This document shows positions 46,039 through 60,096 of a stretch of 64,000 nucleotides of DNA, in pieces (position 1 is the first letter of the stretch; each line of letters starts with the position of its first letter). The DNA comes from Calliopsis andreniformis (lineage: Eukaryota; Arthropoda; Insecta; Hymenoptera; Andrenidae), in the NCBI RefSeq assembly GCF_051401765.1, contig NW_027480566.1, forward strand, positions 434,001-498,000. The letters are read 5' to 3'. Under the pieces are notes generated by a model. That model had not been told where the DNA came from. It saw only the letters and a list, made by a program, of their open reading frames with translations, and searched no databases. Made by a program: the position numbers and the translations under genes.

Positions 46039-48106
46039 TTGAGGCACTCTAAAACTATTAGGCTGTTTTGCTCTCTGATGCCCGTGGACCGAGAGAACGT
46101 AGAATATCGGAGCGATAGTGTCGCTCCGGAGTTCGAGCGCAAAAATTCTAAGTCCCCGTTCGTGTCGCTCCGGAACCGAATGTCGACGGAACGAAGGGAC
46201 AACGGTAGATCCTTATTCCTGGTGCTCGTGGCTCTCTAAAACCATACACTTGTTGTCCTATGTCTCTTACCTGTGTCGAGATAATCGAGAATCATGGAGC
46301 GTACGTGTCGCTCCGGAACCGAAAGTCGTCGGTTCGAAACGAGAACGTTAGATCCTTATTCCTGATCGTTGAGGCACTCTAAAACTATTAGGCTGTTTTG
46401 CTCTCTGATGCCCGTGGACCGAGAGAGCGTAGAATATCGGAGCGATCGTGTCGCTCCGGAGTTCGCGCGAAAAAATTCTAAGTCCCCGTTCGTGTCGCTC
46501 CGGAGCCCGAGCGAAAAAATTCTAAGTCCCCGTTCGTGTCGCACCGGAACCGAATGTCGACGGAACGAAGGGACAACGGTAGATCCTTATTCCTGGTGCT
46601 CGTGGCTCTCAAAAACCATACACTTGTTCTCCTCTGTCTCTTACCTGTGTCGAGATAATCGAGAATCATGGAGCGTTCGTGTCGCTCCGGAACCGAAAGT
46701 CGTCGGTTCGAAACGAGAACGTTAGATCCTTATTCCTGATCGTTGAGGCACTCTAAAACTATTAGGCTGTTTTGCTCTCTGATGCCCGTGGACCGAGAGA
46801 ACGTAGAATGTCGGAGCGATCGTGTCGCTCCGGAGTTCGAGCGAGAAAATTCTAAGTCCCCGGTCGTGTCGCTCCGGAACCGAATGTCGACGGAACGAAG
46901 GGACAACGGTAGATCCTTATTCCTGGTGCTCGTGGCTCTCTAAAACCATACACTTGTTCTCCTCTGTCTCTTACCTGTGTCGAGATAATCGAGAATCATG
47001 GAGCGTTCGTGTCGCTCCGGAACCGAAAGACGTCGGTTCGAAACGAGAACGTTAGATCCTTATTCCTGACCGTTGAGGCACTCTAAAACTATTAGGCTGT
47101 TTTGCTCTCTGATGCCCGTGGACCGAGAGAACGTAGAATATCGGAGCGATCGTGTCGCTCCGGAGTTCCAGCGAAAAAGTTCTAAGTCCCCGTTCGTGTC
47201 GCTCCGGAGCCCGAGCGAAAAAATTGTAAGTCCCCGTTCGTGTCGCTCCGGAACCGAATGTCGACGGAACGAAGGGACAACGGTAGATCCTTATTCCTGG
47301 TGCTCGTGGCTCTCTAAAACCATACACTTGTTGTCCTCTGTCTCTTACCTGTGTCGAGATAATCGAGAATTATGGAGCGTTCGTGTCGCTCCGGAACCGG
47401 AAGTCGTCGGTTCGAAACGAGAACGTTAGGTCCTTATTCCTGATCCTTGAGGCACTCTAAAACTATTAGGCTGTTTTGCTCTCTGATGCCCGTGGACCGA
47501 GAGAACGTAGAATGTCGGAGCGATCGTGTCGCTCCGGAGTTCGAGCGAGAAAGTTCTAAGTCCCCGTTCGTGTCGCACCGGAACCGAATGTCGACGGAAC
47601 GAAGGGACAACGGTAGATCCTTATTCCTGGTGCTCGTGGCTCTCAAAAACCATACACTTGTTCTCCTCTGTCTCTTACCTGTGTCGAGATAATCGAGAAT
47701 CATGGAGCGTTCGTGTCGCTCCGGAACCGAAAGTCGTCGGTTCGAAACGAGAACGTTAGATCCTTATTCCTGATCGTTGAGGCACTCTAAAACTATTAGG
47801 CTGTTTTGCTCTCTGATGCCCGTGGACCGAGAGAACGTAGAATGTCGGAGCGATCGTGTCGCTCCGGAGTTCGAGCGAGAAAATTCTAAGTCCCCGGTCG
47901 TGTCGCTCCGGAACCGAATGTCGACGGAACGAAGGGACAACGGTAGATCCTTATTCCTGGTGCTCGTGGCTCTCTAAAACCATACACTTGTTCTCCTCTG
48001 TCTCTTACCTGTGTCGAGATAATCGAGAATCATGGAGCGTTCGTGTCGCTCCGGAACCGAAAGTCGTCGGTTCGAAACGAGAACGTTAGATCCTTATTCC
48101 TGATCG
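46039..48106 (+). repeat. HOR-E copy 1: 2068-bp 6-mer
   Basis: Monomers start at 46039 (330 bp), 46369 (374), 46743 (330), 47073 (374), 47447 (330) and 47777 (330). The series resembles monomers 5-10 of the 14-mer with one K monomer missing and is repeated in tandem. The last monomer ends AAAGTCGTCGG, not AAAGACGTCGG, and so is a K/other hybrid at the duplication junction. Confidence 0.92.
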
Positions 48107-50174
48107 TTGAGGCACTCTAAAACTATTAGGCTGTTTTGCTCTCTGATGCCCGTGGACCGAGAGAACGTAGAATATCGGAGCGATAGTGTCGCTCCGGAGT
48201 TCGAGCGCAAAAATTCTAAGTCCCCGTTCGTGTCGCTCCGGAACCGAATGTCGACGGAACGAAGGGACAACGGTAGATCCTTATTCCTGGTGCTCGTGGC
48301 TCTCTAAAACCATACACTTGTTGTCCTATGTCTCTTACCTGTGTCGAGATAATCGAGAATCATGGAGCGTACGTGTCGCTCCGGAACCGAAAGTCGTCGG
48401 TTCGAAACGAGAACGTTAGATCCTTATTCCTGATCGTTGAGGCACTCTAAAACTATTAGGCTGTTTTGCTCTCTGATGCCCGTGGACCGAGAGAGCGTAG
48501 AATATCGGAGCGATCGTGTCGCTCCGGAGTTCGCGCGAAAAAATTCTAAGTCCCCGTTCGTGTCGCTCCGGAGCCCGAGCGAAAAAATTCTAAGTCCCCG
48601 TTCGTGTCGCACCGGAACCGAATGTCGACGGAACGAAGGGACAACGGTAGATCCTTATTCCTGGTGCTCGTGGCTCTCAAAAACCATACACTTGTTCTCC
48701 TCTGTCTCTTACCTGTGTCGAGATAATCGAGAATCATGGAGCGTTCGTGTCGCTCCGGAACCGAAAGTCGTCGGTTCGAAACGAGAACGTTAGATCCTTA
48801 TTCCTGATCGTTGAGGCACTCTAAAACTATTAGGCTGTTTTGCTCTCTGATGCCCGTGGACCGAGAGAACGTAGAATGTCGGAGCGATCGTGTCGCTCCG
48901 GAGTTCGAGCGAGAAAATTCTAAGTCCCCGGTCGTGTCGCTCCGGAACCGAATGTCGACGGAACGAAGGGACAACGGTAGATCCTTATTCCTGGTGCTCG
49001 TGGCTCTCTAAAACCATACACTTGTTCTCCTCTGTCTCTTACCTGTGTCGAGATAATCGAGAATCATGGAGCGTTCGTGTCGCTCCGGAACCGAAAGACG
49101 TCGGTTCGAAACGAGAACGTTAGATCCTTATTCCTGACCGTTGAGGCACTCTAAAACTATTAGGCTGTTTTGCTCTCTGATGCCCGTGGACCGAGAGAAC
49201 GTAGAATATCGGAGCGATCGTGTCGCTCCGGAGTTCCAGCGAAAAAGTTCTAAGTCCCCGTTCGTGTCGCTCCGGAGCCCGAGCGAAAAAATTGTAAGTC
49301 CCCGTTCGTGTCGCTCCGGAACCGAATGTCGACGGAACGAAGGGACAACGGTAGATCCTTATTCCTGGTGCTCGTGGCTCTCTAAAACCATACACTTGTT
49401 GTCCTCTGTCTCTTACCTGTGTCGAGATAATCGAGAATTATGGAGCGTTCGTGTCGCTCCGGAACCGGAAGTCGTCGGTTCGAAACGAGAACGTTAGGTC
49501 CTTATTCCTGATCCTTGAGGCACTCTAAAACTATTAGGCTGTTTTGCTCTCTGATGCCCGTGGACCGAGAGAACGTAGAATGTCGGAGCGATCGTGTCGC
49601 TCCGGAGTTCGAGCGAGAAAGTTCTAAGTCCCCGTTCGTGTCGCACCGGAACCGAATGTCGACGGAACGAAGGGACAACGGTAGATCCTTATTCCTGGTG
49701 CTCGTGGCTCTCAAAAACCATACACTTGTTCTCCTCTGTCTCTTACCTGTGTCGAGATAATCGAGAATCATGGAGCGTTCGTGTCGCTCCGGAACCGAAA
49801 GTCGTCGGTTCGAAACGAGAACGTTAGATCCTTATTCCTGATCGTTGAGGCACTCTAAAACTATTAGGCTGTTTTGCTCTCTGATGCCCGTGGACCGAGA
49901 GAACGTAGAATGTCGGAGCGATCGTGTCGCTCCGGAGTTCGAGCGAGAAAATTCTAAGTCCCCGGTCGTGTCGCTCCGGAACCGAATGTCGACGGAACGA
50001 AGGGACAACGGTAGATCCTTATTCCTGGTGCTCGTGGCTCTCTAAAACCATACACTTGTTCTCCTCTGTCTCTTACCTGTGTCGAGATAATCGAGAATCA
50101 TGGAGCGTTCGTGTCGCTCCGGAACCGAAAGACGTCGGTTCGAAACGAGAACGTTAGATCATTATTCCTGATCG
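48107..50174 (+). repeat. HOR-E copy 2: 2068-bp 6-mer in tandem
   Basis: Monomers start at 48107, 48437, 48811, 49141, 49515 and 49845. The first five match copy 1; the sixth is a regular K monomer (AAAGACGTCGG, TTAGATCATT) that continues into the next 16-mer. The difference in the sixth monomer places the exchange point in its H2 module. Confidence 0.92.
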
Positions 50175-53100
50175 TTGAGGCACTCTAAAACTATTAGGCT
50201 GTTTTGCTCTCTGATGCCCGTGGACCGAGAGAACGTAGAATGTCGGAGCGATCGTGTCGCTCCGGAGTTCGAGCGAGAAAATTCTAAGTCCCCGGTCGTG
50301 TCGCTCCGGAACCGAATGTCGACGGAACGAAGGGACAACGGTAGATCCTTATTCCTGGTGCTCGTGGCTCTCTAAAACCATACACTTGTTCTCCTCTGTC
50401 TCTTACCTGTGTCGAGATAATCGAGAATCATGGAGCGTTCGTGTCGCTCCGGAACCGAAAGACGTCGGTTCGAAACGAGAACGTTAGATCCTTATTCCTG
50501 ATCGTTGAGGCACTCTAAAACTATTAGGCTGTTTTGCTCTCTGATGCCCGTGGACCGAGAGAGCGTAGAATATCGGAGCGATCGTGTCGCTCCGGAGTTC
50601 GCGCGAAAAAATTCTAAGTCCCCGTTCGTGTCGCTCCGGAGCCCGAGCGAAAAAATTCTAAGTCCCCGTTCGTGTCGCACCGGAACCGAATGTCGACGGA
50701 ACGAAGGGACAACGGTAGATCCTTATTCCTGGTGCTCGTGGCTCTCTAAATCCATACACTTGTTGTCCTCTGTCTCTTACCTGTGTCGAGATATTCGAGA
50801 ATCATGGAGCGTTCGTGTCGCTCCGGAACCGAAAGTCGTCGGTTCGAAACGAGAACGTTAGATCCTTATTCCTGACCGTTGAGGCACTCTAAAACTATTA
50901 GGCTGTTTTGCTCTCTGATGCCCGTGGACCGAGAGAACGTAGAATATCGGAGCGATCGTGTCGCTCCGGAGTTCCAGCGAAAAAGTTCTAAGTCCCCGTT
51001 CGTGTCGCTCCGGAGCCCGAGCGAAAAAATTGTAAGTCCCCGTTCGTGTCGCTCCGGAACCGAATGTCGACGGAACGAAGGGACAACGGTAGATCCTTAT
51101 TCCTGGTGCTCGTGGCTCTCTAAAACCATACACTTGTTGTCCTCTGTCTCTTACCTGTGTCGAGATAATCGAGAATCATGGAGCGTTCGTGTCGCTCCGG
51201 AACCGAAAGTCGTCGTTGCGAAACGAGAACGTTAGATCCTTATTCCTGATCGTTGAGGCACTCTAAAACTATTAGGCTGTTTTGCTCTCTGATGCCCGTG
51301 GACCGAGAGAACGTAGAATGTCGGAGCGATCGTGTCGCTCCGGAGTTCGAGCGAGAAAATTCTATGTCCCCGGTCGTGTCGCTACGGAGCCCGAGCGAAA
51401 AAATTCTAAGTCCCCGTTCGTGTCGCTCCGGAACCGAATGTCGACGGAACGAAGGGACAACGGTAGATCCTTATTCCTGGTGCTCGTGGCTCTCTAAAAC
51501 CATACACTTGTTGTCCTCTGTCTCTTACCTGTGTCGAGATAATCGAGAATCATGGAGCGTTCGTGTCGCTCCGGAACCGAAAGTCGTCGGTTCGAAACGA
51601 GAACGTTAGATCCTTATTCCTGATCGTTCAGGCACTCTAAAACTATTAGGCTGTTTTGCTCTCTGATGCCCGTGGACCGAGAGAACGTAGAATATCGGAG
51701 CGATCGTGTCGCTCCGGAGTTCGAGCGAAAACATTCTAAGTCCCCGTTCGTGTCGCTCCGGAACCGAATGTCGACGGAACGAAGGGACAACGGTAGATCC
51801 TTATTCCTGGTGCTCGTGGCTCTCTAAAACCATACACTTGTTGTCCTCTGTCTCTTACCTGTGTCGAGATAATCGAGAATTATGGAGCGTTCGTGTAGCT
51901 CCGGACCTGAAAGTCGTCGTTTCGAAACCAGAACGTTAGATCCTTATTCCTGATCGTTGAGGCACTCTAAAACTATTAGGCTGTTTTGCTCTCTGATGCC
52001 CGTGGACCGAGAGAACGTAGAATATCCGAGCTATCGTGTCGCTCCGGAGTTCGAGCGAAAAAATCCTAAGTCTCCGTTCGTGTCGCTCCGGAGCCCGAGC
52101 GAAAAAATTCTAAGTCCCCGTTCGTGTCGCTCCGGAACCGAGTGTCGACGGAACGAAGGGACAACGGTAGATCCTTATTCCTGGTGCTCGTGGCTCTCTA
52201 AAACCATACACTTGTTGTCCTCTGTCTCTTACCTGTGTCGAGATAATCGAGAATCATGGAGCGTTCGTGTCGCTCCGGAACCGAAAGTCGTCGGTTCGAA
52301 ACGAGAACGTTAGATCCTTATTCCTGATCGTTCAGGCACTCTAAAACTATTAGGCTGTTTTGCTCTCTGATGCCCGTGGACCGAGAGAACGTAGAATATC
52401 GGAGCGATCGTGTCGCTCCGGAGTTCGAGCGAAAACATTCTAAGTCCCCGTTCGTGTCGCTCCGGAACCGAATGTCGACGGAACGAAGGGACAACGGTAG
52501 ATCCTTATTCCTGGTGCTCGTGGCTCTCTAAAACCATACACTTGTTGTCCTCTGTCTCTTACCTGTGTCGAGATAATCGAGAATCATGGAGCGTTCGTGT
52601 CGCTCCGGAACCGAAAGTCGTCGGTTCGAAACGAGAACGTTAGGTCCTTATTCCTGATCGTTGAGGCACTCTAAAACTATTAGGCTGTTTTGTTCTCTGA
52701 TGCCCGTGGACCGAGAGAACGTAAAATATCGGAGCGATCGTGTCGGTCCGGAGTTCGAGCGATAAAATTCTAAGTCCCCGTTCGTGTCGCTCCGGAGCCC
52801 GAGCGAAAAAATTCAAAGTCCCCGTTCGTGTCGCTCCGGAACCGCATGTCGACGGAACGAAGGGACAACGGTAGATCCTTATTCCTGGTGCTCGTGGCTC
52901 TCTAAAACCATACACTTGTTGTCCTATGTCTCTTACCTGTGTCGAGATAATCGAGAATCATGGAGCGTTCGTGTCGCTCCGGAACCGAAAGTCGTCGGTT
53001 CGAAACGAGAACGTTAGATCCTTATTCCTGATCGTTGAGGCACTCTAAAACTATTAGGCTGTTTTGCTCTCTGATGCCCGTGGACCGAGAGTACGTAGAA

Positions 53101-53782
53101 TATCGGAGCGATCGTGTCGCTCCGGAGTTCGAGCGAAAAAGTTCTAAGTCCCCGTTCGTGTCGCTCCGGAGCCCGAGCGAAAAAATTGTAAGTCCCCGTT
53201 CGTGTCGCTCCGGAACCGAATGTCGACGGAACGAAGGGACAACGGTAGATCCTTATTCCTGGTGCTCGTGGCTCTCTAAAACCATACACTTGTTGTCCTC
53301 TGTCTCTTACCTGTGTCGAGATAATCGAGAATCATGGAGCGTTCCTGTCGCTCCGGAACCGAAAGTCGTCGGTTCGAAACTAGAACGTTAGGTCCTTATT
53401 TCTGATCCTTGAGGCACTCTAAAACTATTAGGCTGTTTTGCTCTCTGATGCCCGTGGACCGAGAGAACGTAGAATGTCGGTGCGATCGTGTCGCTCCGGA
53501 GTTCGAGCGAGAAAATTCTAAGTCCCCGGTCGTGTCGCTACGGAGCCCGAGCGAAAAAATTCTAAGTCCCCGTTCGTGTCGCTCCGGAACCGAATGTCGA
53601 CGGAACGAAGGGACAACGGTAGATCCTTATTCCTGGTGCTCGTGGCTCTCTAAAACCATACACTTGTTGTCCTCTGTCTCTTACCTGTGTCGAGATAATC
53701 GAGAATCATGGAGCGTTCGTGTCGCTCCGGAACCGAAAGACGTCGGTTCGAAACGAGAACGTTAGATCCTTATTCCTGATCG

Positions 53783-54200
53783 TTGAGGCACTCTAAAACT
53801 ATTAGGCTCTTTTGCTCTCTGATGCCCGTGGACCGAGAGAGCGTAGAATATCGGAGCGATCGTGTCGCTCCGGAGTTCGCGCGAAAAAATTCTAAGTCCC
53901 CGTTCGTGTCGCTCCGGAGCCCGAGCGAAAAAATTCTAAGTCCCCGGTCGTGTCGCTCCGGAGCCCGAGCGAAAAAATTCTAAGTCCCCGTTCGTGTCGC
54001 TCCGGAACCGAATGTCGACGGAACGAAGGGACAACGGTAGATCCTTATTCCTGGTGCTCGTGGCTCTCTAAAACCATACACTTGTTGTCCTCTGTCTCTT
54101 ACCTGTGTCGAGATATTCGAGAATCATGGAGCGTTCGTGTCGCTCCGGAACCGAAAGTCGTCGGTTCGAAACGAGAACGTTAGATCCTTATTCCTGATCG
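53783..54200 (+). repeat. 418-bp monomer B11, copy 2
   Basis: Repeats 36406-36823 at an offset of 17,377 bp, including GGCTCTTTTGC. Confidence 0.92.
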
Positions 54201-54948
54201 TTGAGGCACTCTAAAACTATTAGGCTGTTTTGCTCTCTGATGCCCGTGGACCGAGAGAACGTAGAATATCGGAGCGATCGTGTCGCTCCGGAGTTCCAGC
54301 GAAAAAGTTCTAAGTCCCCGTTCGTGTCGCTCCGGAGCCCGAGCGAAAAAATTGTAAGTCCCCGTTCGTGTCGCTCCGGAACCGAATGTCGACGGAACGA
54401 AGGGACAACGGTAGATCCTTATTCCTGGTGCTCGTGGCTCTCTAAAACCATACACTTGTTGTCCTCTGTCTCTTACCTGTGTCGAGATAATCGAGAATCA
54501 TGGAGCGTTCCTGTCGCTCCGGAACCGAAAGTCGTCGGTTCGAAACTAGAACGTTAGGTCCTTATTCCTGATCCTTGAGGCACTCTAAAACTATTAGGCT
54601 GTTTTGCTCTCTGATGCCCGTGGACCGAGAGAACGTAGAATGTCGGTGCGATCGTGTCGCTCCGGAGTTCGAGCGAGAAAATTCTAAGTCCCCGGTCGTG
54701 TCGCTACGGAGCCCGAGCGAAAAAATTCTAAGTCCCCGTTCGTGTCGCTCCGGAACCGAATGTCGACGGAACGAAGGGACAACGGTAGATCCTTATTCCT
54801 GGTGCTCGTGGCTCTCTAAAACCATACACTTGTTGTCCTCTGTCTCTTACCTGTGTCGAGATAATCGAGAATCATGGAGCGTTCGTGTCGCTCCGGAACC
54901 GAAAGTCGTCGTTGCGAAACGAGAACGTTAGATCCTTATTCCTGATCG

Positions 54949-55366
54949 TTGAGGCACTCTAAAACTATTAGGCTGTTTTGCTCTCTGATGCCCGTGGACC
55001 GAGAGAACGTAGAATATCCGAGCGATCGTGTCGCTCCGGAGTTCGAGCGAAAAAATCCTAAGTCTCCGTTCGTGTCGCTCCGGAGCCCGAGCGAAAAAAT
55101 TCTAAGTCCCCGGTCGTGTCGCTCCGGAGCCCGAGCGAAAAAATTCTAAGTCCCCGTTCGTGTCGCTCCGGAACCGAATGTCGACGGAACGAAGGGACAA
55201 CGGTAGATCCTTATTCCTGGTGCTCGTGGCTCTCTAAAACCATACACTTGTTGTCCTCTGTCTCTTACCTGTGTCGAGTTAATCGAGAATCATGGAGCGT
55301 TCGTGTCGCTCCGGAACCGAAAGTCGTCGGTTCGAAACGAGAACGTTAGATCCTTATTCCTGATCG
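54949..55366 (+). repeat. 418-bp monomer B14, copy 2
   Basis: Repeats 37572-37989 at an offset of 17,377 bp, including TCGAGTTAATCG. Confidence 0.92.
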
Positions 55367-55740
55367 CTGAGGCACTCTAAAACTATTAGGGTGTTTTGCT
55401 CTCTGATGCCCGTGGACCGAGAGAACGTAGAATGTCGGAGCGATCGTGTCGCTCCGGAGATCGAGCGAAAAAGTTCTAAGTCCCCGTTCGTGTCGCTCCG
55501 GAGCCCGAGCGAAAAAATTGTAAGTCCCCGTTCGTGTCGCTCCGGAACCGAATGTCGACGGAACGAAGGGACAACGGTAGATCCTTATTCCTGGTGCTCG
55601 TGGCTCTCTAAAACCATGCACTTGTTGTCCTCTGTCTCTTACCTGTGTCGAGATAATCGAGAATCATGGAGCGTTCGTGTCGCTCCGGAACCGAAAGTCG
55701 TCGGTTCGAAACGAGAACGTTAGATCCTTATTCCTGATCG

Positions 55741-56070
55741 TTGAGGCACTCTAAAACTATTAGGCTGTTTTGCACTCTGATGCCAGTGGACCGAGAGAAC
55801 GTAGAATATCGGAGCGATCGTGTCGCTCCGGCGTTCGAGCGAGAAAATTCTAAGTCCCCGGTCGTGTCGCTCCGGAACCGAATGTCGACGGAACGAAGGG
55901 ACAACGGTAGATCCTTATTCCTGGTGCTCGTGGCTCTCTAAAACCATACACTTGTTCTCCTCTGTCTCTTACCTGTGTCGAGATAATCGAGAATCATGGA
56001 GCGTTCGTGTCGCTCCGGAACCGAAAGACGTCGGTTCGAAACGAGAACGTTAGATCATTATTCCTGATCG
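55741..56070 (+). repeat. 330-bp B16/K hybrid: junction of the 5896-bp duplication
   Basis: The left part has B16 markers (GCACTCTGATGCCAG, CCGGCGTTCGAGC at 55829-55840). The right part has K markers (CTTGTTCTCC at 55951-55960, AAAGACGTCGG, TTAGATCATT) and lacks the B16 single-base deletion. The exchange lies between about 55832 and 55956, in s1/H1. Confidence 0.9.
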
Positions 56071-59000
56071 TTGAGGCACTCTAAAACTATTAGGCTGTTT
56101 TGCTCTCTGATGCCCGTGGACCGAGAGAACGTAGAATGTCGGAGCGATCGTGTCGCTCCGGAGTTCGAGCGAGAAAATTCTAAGTCCCCGGTCGTGTCGC
56201 TCCGGAACCGAATGTCGACGGAACGAAGGGACAACGGTAGATCCTTATTCCTGGTGCTCGTGGCTCTCTAAAACCATACACTTGTTCTCCTCTGTCTCTT
56301 ACCTGTGTCGAGATAATCGAGAATCATGGAGCGTTCGTGTCGCTCCGGAACCGAAAGACGTCGGTTCGAAACGAGAACGTTAGATCCTTATTCCTGATCG
56401 TTGAGGCACTCTAAAACTATTAGGCTGTTTTGCTCTCTGATGCCCGTGGACCGAGAGAGCGTAGAATATCGGAGCGATCGTGTCGCTCCGGAGTTCGCGC
56501 GAAAAAATTCTAAGTCCCCGTTCGTGTCGCTCCGGAGCCCGAGCGAAAAAATTCTAAGTCCCCGTTCGTGTCGCACCGGAACCGAATGTCGACGGAACGA
56601 AGGGACAACGGTAGATCCTTATTCCTGGTGCTCGTGGCTCTCTAAATCCATACACTTGTTGTCCTCTGTCTCTTACCTGTGTCGAGATATTCGAGAATCA
56701 TGGAGCGTTCGTGTCGCTCCGGAACCGAAAGTCGTCGGTTCGAAACGAGAACGTTAGATCCTTATTCCTGACCGTTGAGGCACTCTAAAACTATTAGGCT
56801 GTTTTGCTCTCTGATGCCCGTGGACCGAGAGAACGTAGAATATCGGAGCGATCGTGTCGCTCCGGAGTTCCAGCGAAAAAGTTCTAAGTCCCCGTTCGTG
56901 TCGCTCCGGAGCCCGAGCGAAAAAATTGTAAGTCCCCGTTCGTGTCGCTCCGGAACCGAATGTCGACGGAACGAAGGGACAACGGTAGATCCTTATTCCT
57001 GGTGCTCGTGGCTCTCTAAAACCATACACTTGTTGTCCTCTGTCTCTTACCTGTGTCGAGATAATCGAGAATCATGGAGCGTTCGTGTCGCTCCGGAACC
57101 GAAAGTCGTCGTTGCGAAACGAGAACGTTAGATCCTTATTCCTGATCGTTGAGGCACTCTAAAACTATTAGGCTGTTTTGCTCTCTGATGCCCGTGGACC
57201 GAGAGAACGTAGAATGTCGGAGCGATCGTGTCGCTCCGGAGTTCGAGCGAGAAAATTCTATGTCCCCGGTCGTGTCGCTACGGAGCCCGAGCGAAAAAAT
57301 TCTAAGTCCCCGTTCGTGTCGCTCCGGAACCGAATGTCGACGGAACGAAGGGACAACGGTAGATCCTTATTCCTGGTGCTCGTGGCTCTCTAAAACCATA
57401 CACTTGTTGTCCTCTGTCTCTTACCTGTGTCGAGATAATCGAGAATCATGGAGCGTTCGTGTCGCTCCGGAACCGAAAGTCGTCGGTTCGAAACGAGAAC
57501 GTTAGATCCTTATTCCTGATCGTTCAGGCACTCTAAAACTATTAGGCTGTTTTGCTCTCTGATGCCCGTGGACCGAGAGAACGTAGAATATCGGAGCGAT
57601 CGTGTCGCTCCGGAGTTCGAGCGAAAACATTCTAAGTCCCCGTTCGTGTCGCTCCGGAACCGAATGTCGACGGAACGAAGGGACAACGGTAGATCCTTAT
57701 TCCTGGTGCTCGTGGCTCTCTAAAACCATACACTTGTTGTCCTCTGTCTCTTACCTGTGTCGAGATAATCGAGAATTATGGAGCGTTCGTGTAGCTCCGG
57801 ACCTGAAAGTCGTCGTTTCGAAACCAGAACGTTAGATCCTTATTCCTGATCGTTGAGGCACTCTAAAACTATTAGGCTGTTTTGCTCTCTGATGCCCGTG
57901 GACCGAGAGAACGTAGAATATCCGAGCTATCGTGTCGCTCCGGAGTTCGAGCGAAAAAATCCTAAGTCTCCGTTCGTGTCGCTCCGGAGCCCGAGCGAAA
58001 AAATTCTAAGTCCCCGTTCGTGTCGCTCCGGAACCGAGTGTCGACGGAACGAAGGGACAACGGTAGATCCTTATTCCTGGTGCTCGTGGCTCTCTAAAAC
58101 CATACACTTGTTGTCCTCTGTCTCTTACCTGTGTCGAGATAATCGAGAATCATGGAGCGTTCGTGTCGCTCCGGAACCGAAAGTCGTCGGTTCGAAACGA
58201 GAACGTTAGATCCTTATTCCTGATCGTTCAGGCACTCTAAAACTATTAGGCTGTTTTGCTCTCTGATGCCCGTGGACCGAGAGAACGTAGAATATCGGAG
58301 CGATCGTGTCGCTCCGGAGTTCGAGCGAAAACATTCTAAGTCCCCGTTCGTGTCGCTCCGGAACCGAATGTCGACGGAACGAAGGGACAACGGTAGATCC
58401 TTATTCCTGGTGCTCGTGGCTCTCTAAAACCATACACTTGTTGTCCTCTGTCTCTTACCTGTGTCGAGATAATCGAGAATCATGGAGCGTTCGTGTCGCT
58501 CCGGAACCGAAAGTCGTCGGTTCGAAACGAGAACGTTAGGTCCTTATTCCTGATCGTTGAGGCACTCTAAAACTATTAGGCTGTTTTGTTCTCTGATGCC
58601 CGTGGACCGAGAGAACGTAAAATATCGGAGCGATCGTGTCGGTCCGGAGTTCGAGCGATAAAATTCTAAGTCCCCGTTCGTGTCGCTCCGGAGCCCGAGC
58701 GAAAAAATTCAAAGTCCCCGTTCGTGTCGCTCCGGAACCGCATGTCGACGGAACGAAGGGACAACGGTAGATCCTTATTCCTGGTGCTCGTGGCTCTCTA
58801 AAACCATACACTTGTTGTCCTATGTCTCTTACCTGTGTCGAGATAATCGAGAATCATGGAGCGTTCGTGTCGCTCCGGAACCGAAAGTCGTCGGTTCGAA
58901 ACGAGAACGTTAGATCCTTATTCCTGATCGTTGAGGCACTCTAAAACTATTAGGCTGTTTTGCTCTCTGATGCCCGTGGACCGAGAGTACGTAGAATATC

Positions 59001-59678
59001 GGAGCGATCGTGTCGCTCCGGAGTTCGAGCGAAAAAGTTCTAAGTCCCCGTTCGTGTCGCTCCGGAGCCCGAGCGAAAAAATTGTAAGTCCCCGTTCGTG
59101 TCGCTCCGGAACCGAATGTCGACGGAACGAAGGGACAACGGTAGATCCTTATTCCTGGTGCTCGTGGCTCTCTAAAACCATACACTTGTTGTCCTCTGTC
59201 TCTTACCTGTGTCGAGATAATCGAGAATCATGGAGCGTTCCTGTCGCTCCGGAACCGAAAGTCGTCGGTTCGAAACTAGAACGTTAGGTCCTTATTTCTG
59301 ATCCTTGAGGCACTCTAAAACTATTAGGCTGTTTTGCTCTCTGATGCCCGTGGACCGAGAGAACGTAGAATGTCGGTGCGATCGTGTCGCTCCGGAGTTC
59401 GAGCGAGAAAATTCTAAGTCCCCGGTCGTGTCGCTACGGAGCCCGAGCGAAAAAATTCTAAGTCCCCGTTCGTGTCGCTCCGGAACCGAATGTCGACGGA
59501 ACGAAGGGACAACGGTAGATCCTTATTCCTGGTGCTCGTGGCTCTCTAAAACCATACACTTGTTGTCCTCTGTCTCTTACCTGTGTCGAGATAATCGAGA
59601 ATCATGGAGCGTTCGTGTCGCTCCGGAACCGAAAGACGTCGGTTCGAAACGAGAACGTTAGATCCTTATTCCTGATCG

Positions 59679-60096
59679 TTGAGGCACTCTAAAACTATTA
59701 GGCTCTTTTGCTCTCTGATGCCCGTGGACCGAGAGAGCGTAGAATATCGGAGCGATCGTGTCGCTCCGGAGTTCGCGCGAAAAAATTCTAAGTCCCCGTT
59801 CGTGTCGCTCCGGAGCCCGAGCGAAAAAATTCTAAGTCCCCGGTCGTGTCGCTCCGGAGCCCGAGCGAAAAAATTCTAAGTCCCCGTTCGTGTCGCTCCG
59901 GAACCGAATGTCGACGGAACGAAGGGACAACGGTAGATCCTTATTCCTGGTGCTCGTGGCTCTCTAAAACCATACACTTGTTGTCCTCTGTCTCTTACCT
60001 GTGTCGAGATATTCGAGAATCATGGAGCGTTCGTGTCGCTCCGGAACCGAAAGTCGTCGGTTCGAAACGAGAACGTTAGATCCTTATTCCTGATCG
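59679..60096 (+). repeat. 418-bp monomer B11, copy 3
   Basis: Repeats 53783-54200 one 5896-bp period later. Confidence 0.92.

Larger units (their letters stand above)
50175..56070 (+). repeat. HOR-B copy 2: 5896-bp 16-mer
   Basis: Monomers start at 50175, 50505, 50879, 51253, 51627, 51957, 52331, 52661, 53035, 53409, 53783, 54201, 54575, 54949, 55367 and 55741. The order is that of copy 1, but the last monomer is a 330-bp B16/K hybrid. It shares with copy 3, and not with copy 1, the changes A at 51897 and T at 53401. Copies 2 and 3 therefore arose by a recent tandem duplication. Confidence 0.95.
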
